Part shown: positions 1 through 8,205 of the stretch, piece after piece
Layout of the letters: every line of letters begins with the position of its first letter
Numbering within the stretch: position 1 is the stretch's first letter
Origin: Fodinibius salicampi
GTDB lineage: Bacteria > Bacteroidota > Rhodothermia > Balneolales > Balneolaceae
NCBI RefSeq assembly: GCF_039545095.1
Contig: NZ_BAABRS010000001.1
Coordinates: forward strand, 1,488,001-1,552,000
DNA length: 64,000 nt
Direction of reading: 5' to 3'
Notes under the pieces: model-generated
What the model was told of the DNA's origin: nothing
Databases searched by the model: none
What the model saw: only the letters and a program-made list of their open reading frames with translations
Program-made: the position numbers and the translations under genes

Positions 1-177
1 GAAGTACCCGGTAATTATTATGTACAGGAGGCCTATCACGATGCTCACACCAATAATATGGTTACGGTTGTATTAGGAGATTATCGTAGTATTGATACGC
101 TTGGAGAACAAATTGTAATCTTTACGGCAGGTATGATCTGCTTTCTGCTTTTGAGAAAACACAGGGAAGACGAATGA
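1..177 (+). CDS. MbhE/MrpA C-terminal-like antiporter subunit (5' truncated)
   Basis: Only the last 58 codons are in the window; the gene starts upstream. The tail reads NMVTVVLGDYRSIDTLGEQI followed by one hydrophobic helix and a charged end. This V(T/N)xILxDFRxxDTLGE pattern is typical of the C-terminal part of MrpA or the free-standing MbhE subunit. The protein is membrane-bound and part of a cation/proton antiporter complex. Its stop overlaps the mrpB start (ATGA), so the two are translationally coupled. Because a separate small subunit ends here and a NuoL-like protein lies further downstream, MrpA appears to be split in this operon (inference). Confidence 0.7.
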   Translation, partial: EVPGNYYVQEAYHDAHTNNMVTVVLGDYRSIDTLGEQIVIFTAGMICFLLLRKHREDE

Positions 178-611
178 AAAAACGTGTAGCAAGCCCAATT
201 GTATTATTAGGCTCACGACTTTTAAGCCCTTACATCATGGTTTTTGGACTCTATGTGATCTTTCACGGTCACTATAGTCCCGGTGGTGGTTTTCAGGGTG
301 GTACTCTTCTGGCAGCCTCTCTGCTTCTCATACGTATTTCAAGCGGTCGTCGTATTTCGCGCATTCAATTCAGTGATTATCTCACTACTCCCCTGGCGGT
401 TGTTGGGGTACTCATATATTTTGGTACGGGTTTAGTTGCCCTATTTGCCGGCGGATATTTCCTTGATTATGGTCAATTGCCAATTCCAGGCCTCGATGGG
501 GCTGAATTAAGGTACTGGGGAATTTTAATTATTGAACTGGGTATTGGCCTAACCGTTATGGCAGTACTTGTATCTATTTTTGATGATATGGTTAGAGGAG
601 AAGACGAATGA
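174..611 (+). CDS. mrpB: Na+/H+ antiporter subunit MrpB (MnhB)
   Basis: 145 residues with about four membrane helices, matching the usual size of MnhB/MrpB. The family signature HGHYSPGGGFQGGTLLA lies at about residues 31-47. MrpB is a small integral subunit of the multisubunit cation/proton antiporter that exports Na+ in exchange for protons and supports pH and salt tolerance. The start overlaps the preceding stop by four bases, and the stop overlaps the next start by four bases. These overlaps fix the start and show a tightly coupled operon. Confidence 0.88.
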   Translation: MKKRVASPIVLLGSRLLSPYIMVFGLYVIFHGHYSPGGGFQGGTLLAASLLLIRISSGRRISRIQFSDYLTTPLAVVGVLIYFGTGLVALFAGGYFLDYGQLPIPGLDGAELRYWGILIIELGIGLTVMAVLVSIFDDMVRGEDE

Positions 612-976
612 TTGATTTTGTACTCGGACACTACGCTTACTGGTTCACAATTATCCTGTTGGCTATCGGACTCTATGGGATGCTTATAAAAGATAACCTT
701 GTCAAAAAAATAATTGGATTATCCATCTTTCAAACCGGGGTTATCTTATTTTTTGTTTCTGTCGCTAGCAAATGGGATGCAACGGTACCGGTTAAAAGTG
801 AAGCGTTCCCTATAACAGAGGTTAGTAATTACATGAATCCTCTACCCCATACCCTCATGCTTACAGCTATTGTAGTGGGAGTTGCAACACTAGGCGTAGC
901 CTTTGCACTGCTTATTACGATCTACAACCGCTACGAGACCCTGAACGAACAAGAACTGTTAGAGAAGATTCAATGA
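608..976 (+). CDS. mrpC: Na+/H+ antiporter subunit MrpC (MnhC, NuoK-like)
   Basis: 122 residues, three predicted membrane helices, related to the NuoK subunit of complex I. A periplasmic insertion between helices two and three includes NPLPHTLMLTAIVVGVATLG, a segment highly typical of MnhC proteins. In Mrp complexes MrpC sits next to the antiporter-like subunits and contributes to the proton path. Both ends overlap their neighbours by four bases, consistent with stoichiometric co-translation. Confidence 0.9.
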   Translation: MIDFVLGHYAYWFTIILLAIGLYGMLIKDNLVKKIIGLSIFQTGVILFFVSVASKWDATVPVKSEAFPITEVSNYMNPLPHTLMLTAIVVGVATLGVAFALLITIYNRYETLNEQELLEKIQ

Positions 977-2472
977 TCGGATCAGATATACCGGCTTTAA
1001 TTCCTTTTACATTTCTGGCATTTGCTATCCTAATTCCTCTTTTAGGGCTATGGAAACGGCAACTATCCTATTATTGGGCTGTACTTGGTGCAGCTATTGC
1101 TACGGGCTTATCTGGGTATGGTTTCTATAACTATGTGACCGAAACAGAAACTATTCGTTATTTCTTCGGGGGTTGGGAACCACCCATAGGCATTGAGTTT
1201 GTATATGACGGACTGTCCGGCTTTATAGTGTTGGTCATAAATGCCATTGCCCTTTTTGTTCTTATCCATTCCCGGATGATCGGAAAAACAGAATTCCCTG
1301 GTAAGGTAACAGGCTACTATTCAGTTACCATGCTGTTAATGCTTGGTTTTAATGGCATGGTTTTAACGGGAGATCTCTTTAATCTCTATGTTTTCCTTGA
1401 AATTTCTTCACTTGCCAGCTATGCCCTTATCGGGATTGGAGAGAAACGAGCTCCCTATGCTGCCTTCCGCTATTTAATTATTGGTACCGTTGGCGGATCG
1501 CTATACTTATTGGGAGTCGGATTTTTATACACCATTACCGGCACGCTTAACATCATTGATATGACCGCTATGTTGCCAGAGGTTATATCAAATTCAGCTG
1601 TTATAACAGCCTTGGTATTAATAGTAGCCGGCATAGGGGTAAAAGCGGCACTCTTCCCTCTGCATGGATGGCTGCCCGATTCCTATACTTATGCCTCTTC
1701 GACTTCTTCCGCTCTTATTGCACCTATTGGCACTAAAGTTGCGGCCTATGTTCTTCTTCGAGTCGTGCTTTATCTGTTTGGAGTCGATATTGTTGATACG
1801 GCTATTCCCATTACTGAAATTATCGGTGTTCTGGCCGGAATCGGTATTTTATATGGATCAATTATGGCGATTGCCCAAAGCGAACTTAAAAAAATGCTGG
1901 CATACAGCAGTATTTCGCAAATTGGGTATATAATCATGGGCATTAGCCTTGCCAATCCATTTGGATTTATCGGAGCGGTACTCCATGTACTTAACCATGC
2001 TTTAATGAAGGCCTGTCTCTTTTTAGTAGCTGGCAATTTGAGATTGAAAGAAGGACATTCAGATATAACGAAATTTGATGAAAGCTATCGAAAAAAATAT
2101 CCATGGACTATGCTGGCCTTTACAACAGCGGCATTGTCGATGGTGGGCCTGCCTCCCCTGGCTGGATTTTTCAGTAAGTGGTACCTGGCGCTTGGAACCA
2201 TTGAAAACGGAAGCTGGCTGCTACTGGCAGTTATACTTTTAAGCTCGTTGCTTAATGCAGTATACTTTTTCCGAATTCTTGAAAAAGTGTACCTGCGTAA
2301 TCCCGAATCGGATGAAGATAAGGCAGGCATCCTGTCTTCTTTGCGTTCTAATGAGGTCAAACCCTCTATGCTTTGGACCACTTCTGTAATTGCAGTCGGT
2401 ATATTGGCTGTAGGCCTGCTGAATGCATTTATCGTTTCTGCAATTGTAACCATGTTTCCCGCTGGATTATAA
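973..2472 (+). CDS. mrpD: Mrp antiporter subunit D (MnhD), first copy
   Basis: 499 residues with about 14 membrane helices, a member of the NuoL/M/N-MrpA/D family. The residues required for ion translocation are present: the TM5 glutamate in FLEISSLASY (E143), the TM7 lysine in GIGVKAALFPLHGWLPDSYT (K224), and the LNHALMKACLF segment further on. It would carry one of the proton/cation channels of the complex. It is coupled to mrpC by a four-base overlap and followed after 21 bp by a second antiporter-like subunit. It resembles MrpD more than MrpA because it lacks the long C-terminal extension. Confidence 0.9.
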   Translation: MIGSDIPALIPFTFLAFAILIPLLGLWKRQLSYYWAVLGAAIATGLSGYGFYNYVTETETIRYFFGGWEPPIGIEFVYDGLSGFIVLVINAIALFVLIHSRMIGKTEFPGKVTGYYSVTMLLMLGFNGMVLTGDLFNLYVFLEISSLASYALIGIGEKRAPYAAFRYLIIGTVGGSLYLLGVGFLYTITGTLNIIDMTAMLPEVISNSAVITALVLIVAGIGVKAALFPLHGWLPDSYTYASSTSSALIAPIGTKVAAYVLLRVVLYLFGVDIVDTAIPITEIIGVLAGIGILYGSIMAIAQSELKKMLAYSSISQIGYIIMGISLANPFGFIGAVLHVLNHALMKACLFLVAGNLRLKEGHSDITKFDESYRKKYPWTMLAFTTAALSMVGLPPLAGFFSKWYLALGTIENGSWLLLAVILLSSLLNAVYFFRILEKVYLRNPESDEDKAGILSSLRSNEVKPSMLWTTSVIAVGILAVGLLNAFIVSAIVTMFPAGL

Positions 2473-2493
2473 ACCAAGAAATTAATATTAGTA

Positions 2494-3978
2494 ATGGAGC
2501 TTACTTTCGTACCCCTATATGCTGTACTCGCATCGCTTGCCGCGGTGCCATTTATTTTGTTGAGTTCCAACAAACCTAATCTGCGTGAATTCTGGACTAT
2601 TCTGGCTGGGGTAGTTAAATTCTTACTAGTCTTAACGCTTATCCCTACTGCTTTAGAGGGTCGTACCGTTGAACTCACCCTGTTTGAAATTGCGCCGAAC
2701 CTTCCTATTGAACTTCATGCCGATCCTTTTGGAGTCTTCTTTGCGATCATAGCCTCTGGTTTGTGGATTTTCACGTCCTTCTATTCCATCGGCTACATGC
2801 GGGGACATAAAGAGAAGAAGCAAACCCGCTATTTTGCAAGTTTTGCCGTATGCCTGTCTTCAACCATAGGTATCGCTTTTTCCGGAAACCTGTTAACCTT
2901 CCTCCTCTTTTATGAGATGCTGACTATTGCTACCTATCCGCTCGTTATACACAGTGAAAACAAAGAGGCAATCCGCGCGGGACGGAAATATTTGGCTTAT
3001 ACGTTAACAGCAGGTCTGTTGCTTATTGCAGCGGTAGGGATTACCTATTCCCTAACAGGAACCCTTGAATTCCAGCCCGGCGGTATTTTTGGAGATGTGG
3101 ATCTCAGTAATACCATGGCGGTCTCTTTGTTTCTGCTTTACCTAGGCGGAGTGGGGGTTAAAGCTGGTATTATGCCAATCCACAGTTGGCTACCGTCAGC
3201 TATGGCTGCTCCTACGCCAGTTAGTGCCCTTTTACATGCGGTTGCAGTCGTAAAATCGGGTGTATTCGGAATCATTCGCGTAGTTCACTATGTGTTCGGC
3301 CCGGAAGTAATGGGCAACTTTGGATTGAATGAAATTCTTATTGTTATTGCAGGCTTTACCATCATTGTTGCTTCACTACTGGCCTTTGCCCAAGATAACC
3401 TCAAAAGACGGCTGGCTTATTCAACAGTGGGACACCTTTCCTATATTGTATTAGGAGCCGCCCTGCTCACTCCATTGGGACTCACCGGTAGTATTATGCA
3501 TATATCTGCCCATGCCACGATGAAGATTACGCTTTTCTTCTGTGCAGGTGCAATTATGGTCAATCTTCATAAAAAGAATATCAGCGACTTGAATGGCATT
3601 GCTAAGGTAATGCCTTGGACCATGGGGGCATTTGTCATTGGCTCAATGGGGCTTGCGGGAATTCCTCCTATAAATGGTTTTGTAAGTAAATGGTTTTTAG
3701 GTGCAGGTGTACTGGAGGGTGGCATGATACTCCCTCTGATCATTCTAATTATAAGCGGCTTACTTAATGTGGGATATTTCTTCCCCATCATTCATCGTGC
3801 CTACTTTAAGAAAGGCGGAAAGGAATTAGAGGGGCATACGGAGGCTTCTCCCTTTATGGTTGTCCCCATTGTGATAACGGCAACCGCTTCTGTTATCTTT
3901 GGACTGTTTCCGGATCTCTTTTTCCACTTTTTCGAGCTGGCATCCAATATAGCTGAAACTGTTTTTAATACCCTGTAA
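2494..3978 (+). CDS. MrpD/NuoN-like antiporter subunit, second copy
   Basis: 494 residues, about 14 membrane helices, another NuoL/M/N-MrpD family member. The TM5 glutamate (FYEMLTIATYP, E141) and the TM7 lysine (GGVGVKAGIMPIHSWLPSAM, K223) are both kept, so it should be an active ion-translocating subunit. The sequence is clearly different from the first copy, so this is an old paralogue and not a recent duplication. It lies in the same operon, 21 bp after mrpD and 2 bp before a small membrane protein. Operons with several D-type subunits occur in Mrp-like clusters outside the classic seven-gene mrpA-G layout. Confidence 0.85.
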   Translation: MELTFVPLYAVLASLAAVPFILLSSNKPNLREFWTILAGVVKFLLVLTLIPTALEGRTVELTLFEIAPNLPIELHADPFGVFFAIIASGLWIFTSFYSIGYMRGHKEKKQTRYFASFAVCLSSTIGIAFSGNLLTFLLFYEMLTIATYPLVIHSENKEAIRAGRKYLAYTLTAGLLLIAAVGITYSLTGTLEFQPGGIFGDVDLSNTMAVSLFLLYLGGVGVKAGIMPIHSWLPSAMAAPTPVSALLHAVAVVKSGVFGIIRVVHYVFGPEVMGNFGLNEILIVIAGFTIIVASLLAFAQDNLKRRLAYSTVGHLSYIVLGAALLTPLGLTGSIMHISAHATMKITLFFCAGAIMVNLHKKNISDLNGIAKVMPWTMGAFVIGSMGLAGIPPINGFVSKWFLGAGVLEGGMILPLIILIISGLLNVGYFFPIIHRAYFKKGGKELEGHTEASPFMVVPIVITATASVIFGLFPDLFFHFFELASNIAETVFNTL

Positions 3979-3980
3979 CT

Positions 3981-4196
3981 ATGAAAAAATGGCACTGGAT
4001 ATTACTTGGAATTCTGGCAGTGATTAGCCTCATTGTTGAATTCACTATGGTAGAACACCACGGAGATTACTGGTGGAGCCATATTCCGGCATTTTATATT
4101 ATCCTGGGATTTGTTGGTTCTGTTATTGTCATATTTCTCTCCAAGTGGCTGGGAAAATTAATCATCTTAAGCGACGAAGATTATTATGATCGTTGA
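3981..4196 (+). CDS. Small two-helix membrane protein in the Mrp operon
   Basis: 71 residues with two hydrophobic helices (about 5-24 and 36-60) separated by a His/Trp-rich periplasmic loop (EHHGDYWWSHIP). It starts 2 bp after the second D-type subunit and its 3' end overlaps the next gene by 11 bp, so it belongs to the operon. I do not recognise a named family. Small proteins of this type recur in Mrp clusters with several D subunits and may be an assembly or linker subunit (inference). Confidence 0.7.
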   Translation: MKKWHWILLGILAVISLIVEFTMVEHHGDYWWSHIPAFYIILGFVGSVIVIFLSKWLGKLIILSDEDYYDR

Positions 4197-5916
4197 ACTT
4201 TTTACTATACCGGCTCTCATTTTAATCGCCGGAGCATTTATATTGCCGTTACTTCCCCGGCAAACGCGGGGGACAGCATTTATACTGTTTCCAACCATAG
4301 CTCTGGGCATTCTATGGATGCTTCCTGAAGGAAGTTTATTGCAGGCAACATTAGCGAATTATGAACTTCACCTACTCAAGGTCGATGCCCTAAGCCGGAT
4401 TTTTGGTACCATCTTCGCCCTCATTACCATCGTAGGTGGTATCTATGCCCTTCACATGAAAGAACTAGGGCAGCAGACGTCCGCCCTTGCTTATGCCGGT
4501 GGTGCTCTGGGCGTTACTTTTGCGGGAGACTTTTTTACCCTCATTGTCTATTGGGAAATCATGGCCGTGACTTCTTCTTACCTAATTTGGGCCCGGCGTA
4601 CAGAAGATTCCGATAAGGCAGGAATGCGTTATATCTTGGTCCATGCCTTTGGCGGTGGACTGTTACTCAGTGGCATATTGCTTCACTTATCGGAGGGAGG
4701 TTCATTGTTGTTAAGTCCTTTAGCTCCGGAATATACGCCATCAAGCACTTTGATACTGATCGGTGTAGCTATCAACTCCGCTATTCCTCCGCTACATGCC
4801 TGGCTGGCGGATGCTTATCCCAAAGCAACCATTACAGGCGCGGTTTTTATGTGTGCCCTTACAACTAAATCAGCGGTCTATGTATTAATCCGTCTGTTCC
4901 CTGGTTGGGATATCCTGATTTGGGCTGGCCTGGTAATGGCTATATGGGGGACTATTTATGCTTTGCTTGCCAACGATATTCGTGAGATTCTTGCCTATAG
5001 TATCATCAGTCAGATTGGTTACATGGTCACGGGTATAGGCATCGGTACCGAGATGGCTCTTAACGGGGCTGCGGCACATGCATTCAGCCATATACTGTAT
5101 AAATCGCTGCTCTTTATGGGCGCCGGCGCCGTCATGTATGCCACCGGTAAAAACAAACTCTCTGAACTTGGAGGTTTTGCGAAAAAAATGCCCCTGGTTG
5201 TGATTCTTTATATCATCGGGGGATTGGCCATTTCGGGAGCTCCACTGTTTAATGGCTTTATAAGCAAGTCAATGATTATCAGCGCTGTCGGTAATGCGCA
5301 TATGGAAACGGCTACCATAATACTGCTTTTAGCTTCTATAGGTACTTTCCTGCATACGGGACTAAAACTGCCCTACTTCACTTGGTTTGGACAGGCTAAA
5401 AGTGAATTTGCCGTTAGCAAAATACCCATCAATATGAAAATCGCTATGGGAATCGCTGCCTTTTTCTGTGTTTTATTCGGCATCTTTCCTTCTCTACTGT
5501 ATAATCATCTTCCTTATCCAGTAGCATATCATCCATATACAGCTTACCACCTTGTGGAGATGACCCAAATATTAATATTCGGATTTATTGGTTTTTGGTT
5601 TTTGAAAGATAAACTTAACACTGCTCCCAATATCTCACTCGATCTGGATTGGTTTTATCGCCGGCCAGCTCACCTCGTCCGAGCTATTTTTGTACAACTA
5701 CCGGATCGTATTTTTGCTGTTGCAGAAAATATAATGCTGGATACTGCTCAAAAGATAAGCCGTATTTCCCGTAACCCACGAAAGTATCTTTATTATGGTG
5801 ATACCGATTCTACCGGTCAGCCTGTGAAAACGGATGGATTCACCACCCCTATTCACACAGCTATGGCTTTTATACTTCTGGGATTTATTGTAGTCGCCTT
5901 ATTTGTATTGATATAA
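4186..5916 (+). CDS. NuoL/MrpA-type antiporter subunit, third copy, without the TM7 lysine
   Basis: 576 residues with about 15 membrane helices, longer than the two D-type copies because of a C-terminal extension that includes a soluble stretch (about 470-550) and a last helix. The TM5 glutamate (YWEIMAVTSSY, E124) is present. In the TM7 motif, however, the lysine is replaced by asparagine: VAINSAIPPLHAWLADAYPK has N197 where the two paralogues have K. The later HILYKSLLFMGAGAV segment keeps its lysine. It is the last gene of the operon. It may be an ion-channel subunit with altered coupling, or a structural one. Confidence 0.83.
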   Translation: MIVELFTIPALILIAGAFILPLLPRQTRGTAFILFPTIALGILWMLPEGSLLQATLANYELHLLKVDALSRIFGTIFALITIVGGIYALHMKELGQQTSALAYAGGALGVTFAGDFFTLIVYWEIMAVTSSYLIWARRTEDSDKAGMRYILVHAFGGGLLLSGILLHLSEGGSLLLSPLAPEYTPSSTLILIGVAINSAIPPLHAWLADAYPKATITGAVFMCALTTKSAVYVLIRLFPGWDILIWAGLVMAIWGTIYALLANDIREILAYSIISQIGYMVTGIGIGTEMALNGAAAHAFSHILYKSLLFMGAGAVMYATGKNKLSELGGFAKKMPLVVILYIIGGLAISGAPLFNGFISKSMIISAVGNAHMETATIILLLASIGTFLHTGLKLPYFTWFGQAKSEFAVSKIPINMKIAMGIAAFFCVLFGIFPSLLYNHLPYPVAYHPYTAYHLVEMTQILIFGFIGFWFLKDKLNTAPNISLDLDWFYRRPAHLVRAIFVQLPDRIFAVAENIMLDTAQKISRISRNPRKYLYYGDTDSTGQPVKTDGFTTPIHTAMAFILLGFIVVALFVLI

Positions 5917-6354
5917 TCTTATCTATTGAGATATTGGCGCCCAAACAAATTGTTTGACGTGTTGTGTTCCTCACGCTTTATTCCTATTAACTCATGAGCA
6001 CAAGTAGTATTGGGAAATCTGTCTATTATTTTGATCTCAAATAATAACTTTCTCATATCTTTATTCAGAAGTAGACTAAACTAGTATGCTTCTCCAATAA
6101 ACTATGCATCAAGTGAGGCCTTTATCCGCAAAAATTTTCCAGACAGCCTATAATTTAAATAAATCAACATTACCTTAAACCGTTACTCCTACTCAGTTTA
6201 AGCTTCGTTTAGAAAAGGCTACTCCTACTTTTAAGCGATAGGTAAAGGGATCCTTTATTTAAAAGATCGCTAATAGTTAGTCGAGAAAAGGTAAAAGATC
6301 CTTTTCATTGGGAATTGAATGTCAGCCATTTCTGGTAAAAATATTTTTAGAATA
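5917..6354. other. Convergent intergenic region with short tandem repeats
   Basis: Non-coding gap between the end of the Mrp operon and the end of nuoK. It is AT-rich and has no open frame worth reporting. Two pairs of imperfect direct repeats stand out. One is GGTAAAGGGATCCTTT (6241-6256) against GGTAAAAGATCCTTTT (6290-6305). The other is a TACTCCTACT...TTTAAGC element near 6184-6204 and again near 6219-6235. No classic hairpin-plus-T-run terminator was found. Confidence 0.5.
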
Positions 6355-6657
6355 TCACCAGCGAAGTAAATTAACTCTGCTGATATCAACCGAAAGATTA
6401 TTCCGGAATATGGCAATAATGATTGCAAGACCTACAACCGCTTCGGCTGCCGCAACGGCCAAAGCAAAAAATACCAAAATTTGTCCGTCTATATTGCCAT
6501 AGTGACTACTAAAGGAAATGAGAGATAAGTTAACAGCATTAAGCATTAACTCCACACACATAAAAATAACAATTGCATTCTTACGAATAAGTACTCCTAT
6601 CATACCAATACAGAATAGGATAGCGCTAAGTGCTAAATACCAATCTATGCCAAGCAT
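6355..6657 (-). CDS. nuoK: NADH-quinone oxidoreductase subunit K
   Basis: 100 residues from the ATG at 6657, three membrane helices. The two conserved membrane glutamates are at E36 ([12 protein letters not shown]) and E72 ([11 protein letters not shown]), the same positions as in E. coli NuoK. It is part of the proton-pumping membrane arm of complex I. The start at 6657 is preferred over an in-frame ATG 39 bases upstream because it gives the normal NuoK length and lies one base after the nuoJ stop. Unusually, nuoL/M/N do not follow. Confidence 0.9.
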   Translation of the reverse strand: MLGIDWYLALSAILFCIGMIGVLIRKNAIVIFMCVELMLNAVNLSLISFSSHYGNIDGQILVFFALAVAAAEAVVGLAIIIAIFRNNLSVDISRVNLLRW

Positions 6658-6658
6658 T

Positions 6659-7186
6659 TTATTCTTCTCTAGCAGGTTTAATTTTATGTTGTGCAACGAT
6701 GAGAGCTCCTACAACGGCAGCTGTCAATAGAATTGCTGTTAGTTCAAAGGGCAACAAGTACTTGGTAAATAATACATCCCCAACGGCTTCTACCGTCCCA
6801 ACCTGTGCCATTTTCTCCGATACTACGGGTAGTGTGTTTGAGAAACTTCCGATACTATAAATAAGTTGCGTAAATACTCCAACGCCAAATAGAAAAGCGA
6901 CAAAGTATTTAATACGGAACTTGTTAAATAAACTTTGTTCATCATCTACATTGAGAAGCATGATCACAAAAAGAAACAGTACCATAATAGCTCCGGCGTA
7001 AACCAAAACCTGAATAACGGCCATAAATTGTGCCTGAAGCAATAAATATAACCCAGAAAGGGATACCATATTCAATACCAGGAAAAGGGCACTGTTAACC
7101 GTATTCTTGCTTATAACCATTGCCAGTCCCGATGCAATAGCTAAAACAGCCAGAAAAATGAAGAAATAAGTAATCATATCATCCAA
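6659..7186 (-). CDS. nuoJ: NADH-quinone oxidoreductase subunit J
   Basis: 175 residues with five membrane helices. The family segment [20 protein letters not shown] is present around residues 57-76, which includes the pi-bulge helix of NuoJ. It belongs to the complex I membrane arm between NuoH/A and NuoK. A Bacteroidetes-type promoter ends about 17 bp upstream of the ATG, so the nuoJK pair appears to be its own transcription unit. Neither flank carries other nuo genes, so the complex I genes must be split across the chromosome. Confidence 0.9.
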   Translation of the reverse strand: MDDMITYFFIFLAVLAIASGLAMVISKNTVNSALFLVLNMVSLSGLYLLLQAQFMAVIQVLVYAGAIMVLFLFVIMLLNVDDEQSLFNKFRIKYFVAFLFGVGVFTQLIYSIGSFSNTLPVVSEKMAQVGTVEAVGDVLFTKYLLPFELTAILLTAAVVGALIVAQHKIKPAREE

Positions 7187-7202
7187 TTTGTTTTAGTGGC
7201 TT

Positions 7203-7233
7203 CAAAGGTAGATAAATTTAAAAACGGCATCAA
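7203..7233 (-). promoter_or_regulatory. Promoter of nuoJK
   Basis: On the minus strand a TTG (7233-7231) is followed by 20 bases and then TACCTTTG (7210-7203), matching the Bacteroidetes consensus TTG-N19/20-TAnnTTTG. Transcription would begin within about ten bases of the nuoJ ATG, leaving a very short leader. Confidence 0.6.
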
Positions 7234-7303
7234 CTTAAATTACGAATTTTCAACTTTTTAAATCCACTCTATGTAATACTTCTGTTGCTTTAGGTAATAA
7301 GGG

Positions 7304-8119
7304 TTACCAGAATGAAATGAGACCGATAATCCCTATGGCCCAGCAATACCAGGCAAAGGGATGAATCCCTTTATGACGGAGTAATATAATTAAGTATTTA
7401 AGTGCGAAATAGCCGGATATGAAAGAAGTGATAAATCCGACAATAAGTCCCCACATCGTTTCAAAAGGAACTCCTACTTCGATCATTTCAATAGTTTTTA
7501 ACAGCATAGCTCCGCCAATGACCGGGATAACCATTAAAAAAGAAAAATTCGCTACTTCTTCGCGCTTGATACCTAAATATAATCCAAGTGAAATAGTAGA
7601 ACCGGAACGACTTATCCCCGGTAAAATAGCAAAAGCCTGAGCCAAACCTATACCAAAAGCACTTCCTTTTGTAAGCCTGTTCGGATATTCTTTTCTGAAG
7701 CTGGTGCTAAATAAAATTGCCCCCGTAACTAATAACATTATTGAAACAGGAAATGGACTCAAAAAGGTTTCTTCAATCAAATCTTCCATTGTGATTCCTA
7801 CTATCATAGCCGGAATCATACTGATCAAAATAAACCAACTGAGTTTTATATTTCTATCGTCTTCATAACGTTCACTTAATTCGGCAGGATTTTTTAATAA
7901 TTCCCAGATTGATAATAGAATAGCACCAATCTCTTTTTTATAATAAAGGAGAATGCTGCACAAGGTGCCAAAATGAACAACGACTTCAAATGTAATATTT
8001 TTTTCAAAGTCTCCTCCTAATAGCTCTTTTCCTAAGACAAGATGCCCCGAACTGCTTATAGGCAAAAATTCTGTAAGTCCCTGTATAAGTCCTAATATAA
8101 AAGAATCTATGATTTCCAT
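7304..8119 (-). CDS. uppP: Undecaprenyl-diphosphate phosphatase
   Basis: 271 residues, about eight membrane helices, the usual UppP/BacA length. The two signature motifs are present: EFLPISSSGHL at residues 17-27 and the PGISRSGSTI segment near the middle. The enzyme removes a phosphate from undecaprenyl diphosphate so the lipid can carry new peptidoglycan or surface-polysaccharide units; overproduction gives bacitracin resistance. It is divergent from moxR (86 bp between starts) and is followed by the nuoJK promoter, so it is probably monocistronic. Confidence 0.95.
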   Translation of the reverse strand: MEIIDSFILGLIQGLTEFLPISSSGHLVLGKELLGGDFEKNITFEVVVHFGTLCSILLYYKKEIGAILLSIWELLKNPAELSERYEDDRNIKLSWFILISMIPAMIVGITMEDLIEETFLSPFPVSIMLLVTGAILFSTSFRKEYPNRLTKGSAFGIGLAQAFAILPGISRSGSTISLGLYLGIKREEVANFSFLMVIPVIGGAMLLKTIEMIEVGVPFETMWGLIVGFITSFISGYFALKYLIILLRHKGIHPFAWYCWAIGIIGLISFW

Positions 8120-8205
8120 TTATTAACTTTAGTCGTTTATATTTACAGCGCAAGAAAATAGGTATTACATTATCAAAATCTAAATCAACGGAAAAAAAAA
8201 TTATC

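Noticed and set aside
2085-2678. 197-residue open frame on the minus strand across the mrpD/second antiporter gene junction
   Set aside because: It is antisense to two clear membrane-protein genes and has low-complexity Ser/Thr-rich composition typical of shadow frames.
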